A DNA stretch of 64,000 nt from Flavobacterium daemonense (lineage in GTDB: Bacteria; Bacteroidota; Bacteroidia; Flavobacteriales; Flavobacteriaceae): NCBI RefSeq assembly GCF_007341385.1, contig NZ_VJYD01000005.1, forward strand, positions 186,001 to 250,000, written 5' to 3'. The position numbers and the translations under genes are program-made. This document shows, piece by piece, positions 62,143 to 64,000 of the stretch; the stretch's first letter is position 1; the number at the start of each line of letters is the position of its first letter. The notes below the pieces were generated by a model that was given only the letters and a program-made list of their open reading frames with translations, searched no databases and was not told the DNA's origin.

Positions 62143-63627
62143 CTATTTTACTTCTTGCATTAATTTTTTCATCAACGGCATAGCAACTATCAAAGCAACA
62201 GCGGCAATTACCGCATAAATTGCTAATTGATAATAACCATCAGTATAAGCCATTAATTTAGACATTAAGGTTGTTCCGGTATTAGCATTTGACATTTCAG
62301 CTCCTAATTTTCCAGCAGCAAATTGTCCGAATGCGCTTGACAAGAACCAAAGTCCCATCATCATACCAAACAAACGTTTTGGCGAAAGCTTAGTAATTAC
62401 AGACATTCCGATTGGTCCAATACATAATTCTCCAAGTGTGTATAAAAGATATCCTAAAGCAAAGACATCCAGAGAACTTAGCCCGTCTTTATTGACAAAA
62501 AATCTTGCCGCATAAAAAATAAAGAATCCAGCCGCTAGTAAAAGGAACGACAAACTAAATTTAATAATCGTATTAGGCTCGACTTTTCGTTTAGACAAAT
62601 AAATCCACAACAACCCAACTAATGGGCTAAAAATAATAACATATAATGAGTTTATACTATTATTTACAACGTTTGGATCAATGTTAAAAAACAACAATTT
62701 AGTAGACAAATTGTCTTTTGCAAACAATGATAATGACCCTCCAGATTGTTCTGAAATAGCCATAAACATAAAATACGCAAAAATAAAGACAAATGCCGCC
62801 AATAGCTTAAGCTGCTGCTTTCGCTCTTTGATCATTATCAATTCGTATATAAAATACACTAATGCCAAAACCCCAATTGTATACATAAAATATTCTGTAT
62901 AATCAGAGTTTATAACCATTATGTACACAAGCGGAATTACGACTATAGAACCCGCATAAACTGCAATTTCATAAAGACTACGTTTTTTCGGCGTCTGTTT
63001 TTCTAATGGAGAATTTCCTATTGGAGCAAGATACTTTTTAGTCAAAAGAAATGTTACAACCCCAATAACCATAACAATTGCCGCAGAAAGGAAACACAAA
63101 CTCCAAGAATAGTTTTTGCCTAAATAAATAGGAATTGCTCCTCCTAACATTCCGCCAATATTGATTCCGGCATAAAACAATCCGTAACCTGCGTCACGAC
63201 GTCCATCTTCTTCATGATATAATTCACCAACCATTGACGAAACATTCGGCTTAAAAAAACCAGTTCCAATAATAGAAAGTGTTATTCCGTAATAAAAGAA
63301 ATCATGCGGATTTGCGGCAATCAGTAAATTACCCAAAATCATAACTATTCCTCCAAAAAGAAGTGACTTTTTAAAACCTAAAACTTTATCGGCAAAAATT
63401 CCACCAATAAAAGTAAAAGCATAAACAAATGCTTGTACAGCACCATATTGAAGATTTGCTTTCCCTTCAACCAAACCTAATTGGTCGACCATGAAAACTG
63501 CTAAAACCCCTCTCATTCCGTAGAAGCAAAAACGCTCCCACATTTCAACCAAAAACAAGTACCACAATTGCTTTGGGTACTTGCCTTTAAAATTTTGAAT
63601 TTCTTCTAATGTAATTGTCTTTTCCAT
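62143..63627 (-). CDS. Proton-dependent oligopeptide transporter (POT/PTR2 family)
   Basis: A 494-residue MFS transporter importing di- and tripeptides with protons. The start is the ATG at 63627, 1 nt after the stop of the upstream paralogue; a GTG four codons earlier would overlap it. The family motif in helix 1 is present as WERFCFYGMRGVLAVFM (ExxERFxxYG). GGIFADKVLGFKKSLLFG, GTGFFKPNVSSMVGELY and GYGLFYAGINIGGMLG are further PTR2 signatures. It ends with two basic helices (PLMKKLMQEVK). Confidence 0.93.
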   Translation of the reverse strand: MEKTITLEEIQNFKGKYPKQLWYLFLVEMWERFCFYGMRGVLAVFMVDQLGLVEGKANLQYGAVQAFVYAFTFIGGIFADKVLGFKKSLLFGGIVMILGNLLIAANPHDFFYYGITLSIIGTGFFKPNVSSMVGELYHEEDGRRDAGYGLFYAGINIGGMLGGAIPIYLGKNYSWSLCFLSAAIVMVIGVVTFLLTKKYLAPIGNSPLEKQTPKKRSLYEIAVYAGSIVVIPLVYIMVINSDYTEYFMYTIGVLALVYFIYELIMIKERKQQLKLLAAFVFIFAYFMFMAISEQSGGSLSLFAKDNLSTKLLFFNIDPNVVNNSINSLYVIIFSPLVGLLWIYLSKRKVEPNTIIKFSLSFLLLAAGFFIFYAARFFVNKDGLSSLDVFALGYLLYTLGELCIGPIGMSVITKLSPKRLFGMMMGLWFLSSAFGQFAAGKLGAEMSNANTGTTLMSKLMAYTDGYYQLAIYAVIAAVALIVAMPLMKKLMQEVK

Positions 63628-63628
63628 A

Positions 63629-64000
63629 TTATCTAACACCGTGCATCATTTTTTTCAAGAACGGCGTCAAAGCAAATAAAATCAATGCAGCAATACCAGT
63701 AAGAACAACAAATACCATGAAGAATTCATATAAATTATGAATTTCGAATCCTGCAAAAAAGTGATTATGCGCACTAATTTGGTGTTGATCTAAAAGTGCT
63801 AATTGCTCAGCAGTTGGCGTAATTTTATTATCTAAAACTGCTTGAAGATCAATTCCTAATTCTTTTGCCTTTGCAAATTTATCACCTGTTGCTGGCAAAA
63901 TAGAACCTAAAGTTCCTCCTAATGCATATCCTGATGCATTTGACAAGAAAAACACTCCATATAACAATGAAGCAAAACGTTTTGGAGATAATTTACCTAC
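63629..64000 (-). CDS. POT-family peptide transporter, C-terminal part (cut by window edge)
   Basis: The last 123 codons of a gene that starts beyond the window; the frame is open through base 64000. GKLSPKRFASLLYGVFFLSN aligns with TKLSPKRLFGMMMGLWFLSS of the next gene, so the two are paralogous POT transporters in tandem. Two membrane helices flank a periplasmic loop of about 50 residues that is longer than in the downstream paralogue. It ends TPFLKKMMHGVR. The pair is probably one transcription unit. Confidence 0.88.
   Translation of the reverse strand, partial: VGKLSPKRFASLLYGVFFLSNASGYALGGTLGSILPATGDKFAKAKELGIDLQAVLDNKITPTAEQLALLDQHQISAHNHFFAGFEIHNLYEFFMVFVVLTGIAALILFALTPFLKKMMHGVR

Overview
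The window is AT-rich chromosomal DNA from a member of the Bacteroidota, most likely the genus Flavobacterium. Supporting evidence is the type IX secretion component PorT, the lineage lipoprotein TamL, the exosortase XrtF with its partner, a HYC_CC_PP protein, DUF4249 lipoproteins, a 287-residue primary sigma factor, TAnnTTTG promoter -7 elements and a near absence of Shine-Dalgarno sequences. No insertion sequence, prophage, CRISPR array, tRNA or rRNA was seen.

Layout. 1-2.9 kb: end of a bifunctional nuclease gene, thyA, a stand-alone CBM48 protein (minus), a 2TM protein and folA. 2.9-3.5 kb: gene-poor gap with an operator-like repeat. 3.5-13.3 kb: ubiE-porT, a TrmH-type methyltransferase (minus), tamL, fbaA, accD, a lipoprotein, a JmjC/cupin protein (minus) and a MacB-type permease (minus). 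13.5-20.7 kb: purH, then the rod-shape cluster mreB-mreC-mreD-mrdA-rodA. 20.9-25.6 kb (all minus): DedA, then a cysteine-rich metal-handling unit (HYC_CC_PP protein, TonB-dependent receptor, HMA protein) and the XrtF exosortase pair. 25.7-29.9 kb: GAF protein, TonB-like protein, rpsO, pnp.

30.3-50.1 kb is the most unusual part: three consecutive head-to-tail copies of one four-gene cassette. Each holds (A) a small secreted protein of unknown family, (B) a ~920-residue TonB-dependent receptor with STN and carboxypeptidase-regulatory-like domains, (C) a DUF4249 lipoprotein and (D) a ~560-590-residue secreted protein with an MG2-like N-terminus and a TonB-plug-like domain but no barrel. Gene order, junctions and terminators are kept while sequences have diverged. 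D always starts with TTG inside the last codons of C. I infer three paralogous outer-membrane complexes with different ligands; the ligand and the roles of A and D are unknown.

50.3-64 kb: rpoD (with a striking Shine-Dalgarno sequence), a long nested palindrome, rpe, a nuclease lipoprotein, a tail-specific protease, surE, a small membrane protein, lpxB, an NlpC/P60 lipoprotein, comEC (apparently frameshifted near its 3' end), three thioredoxin-fold paralogues of which two have lost the CxxC motif, and two tandem POT-family transporters, the second cut by the window edge.

Several starts are placed by homology, promoter position or junction conservation rather than at the longest open frame (porT, the 10.4-kb lipoprotein, purH, cassette genes A1, C2 and D2, surE, the NlpC lipoprotein, the 24.1-kb receptor and the first POT transporter). 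All family names come from reading motifs by eye; no database search was run.
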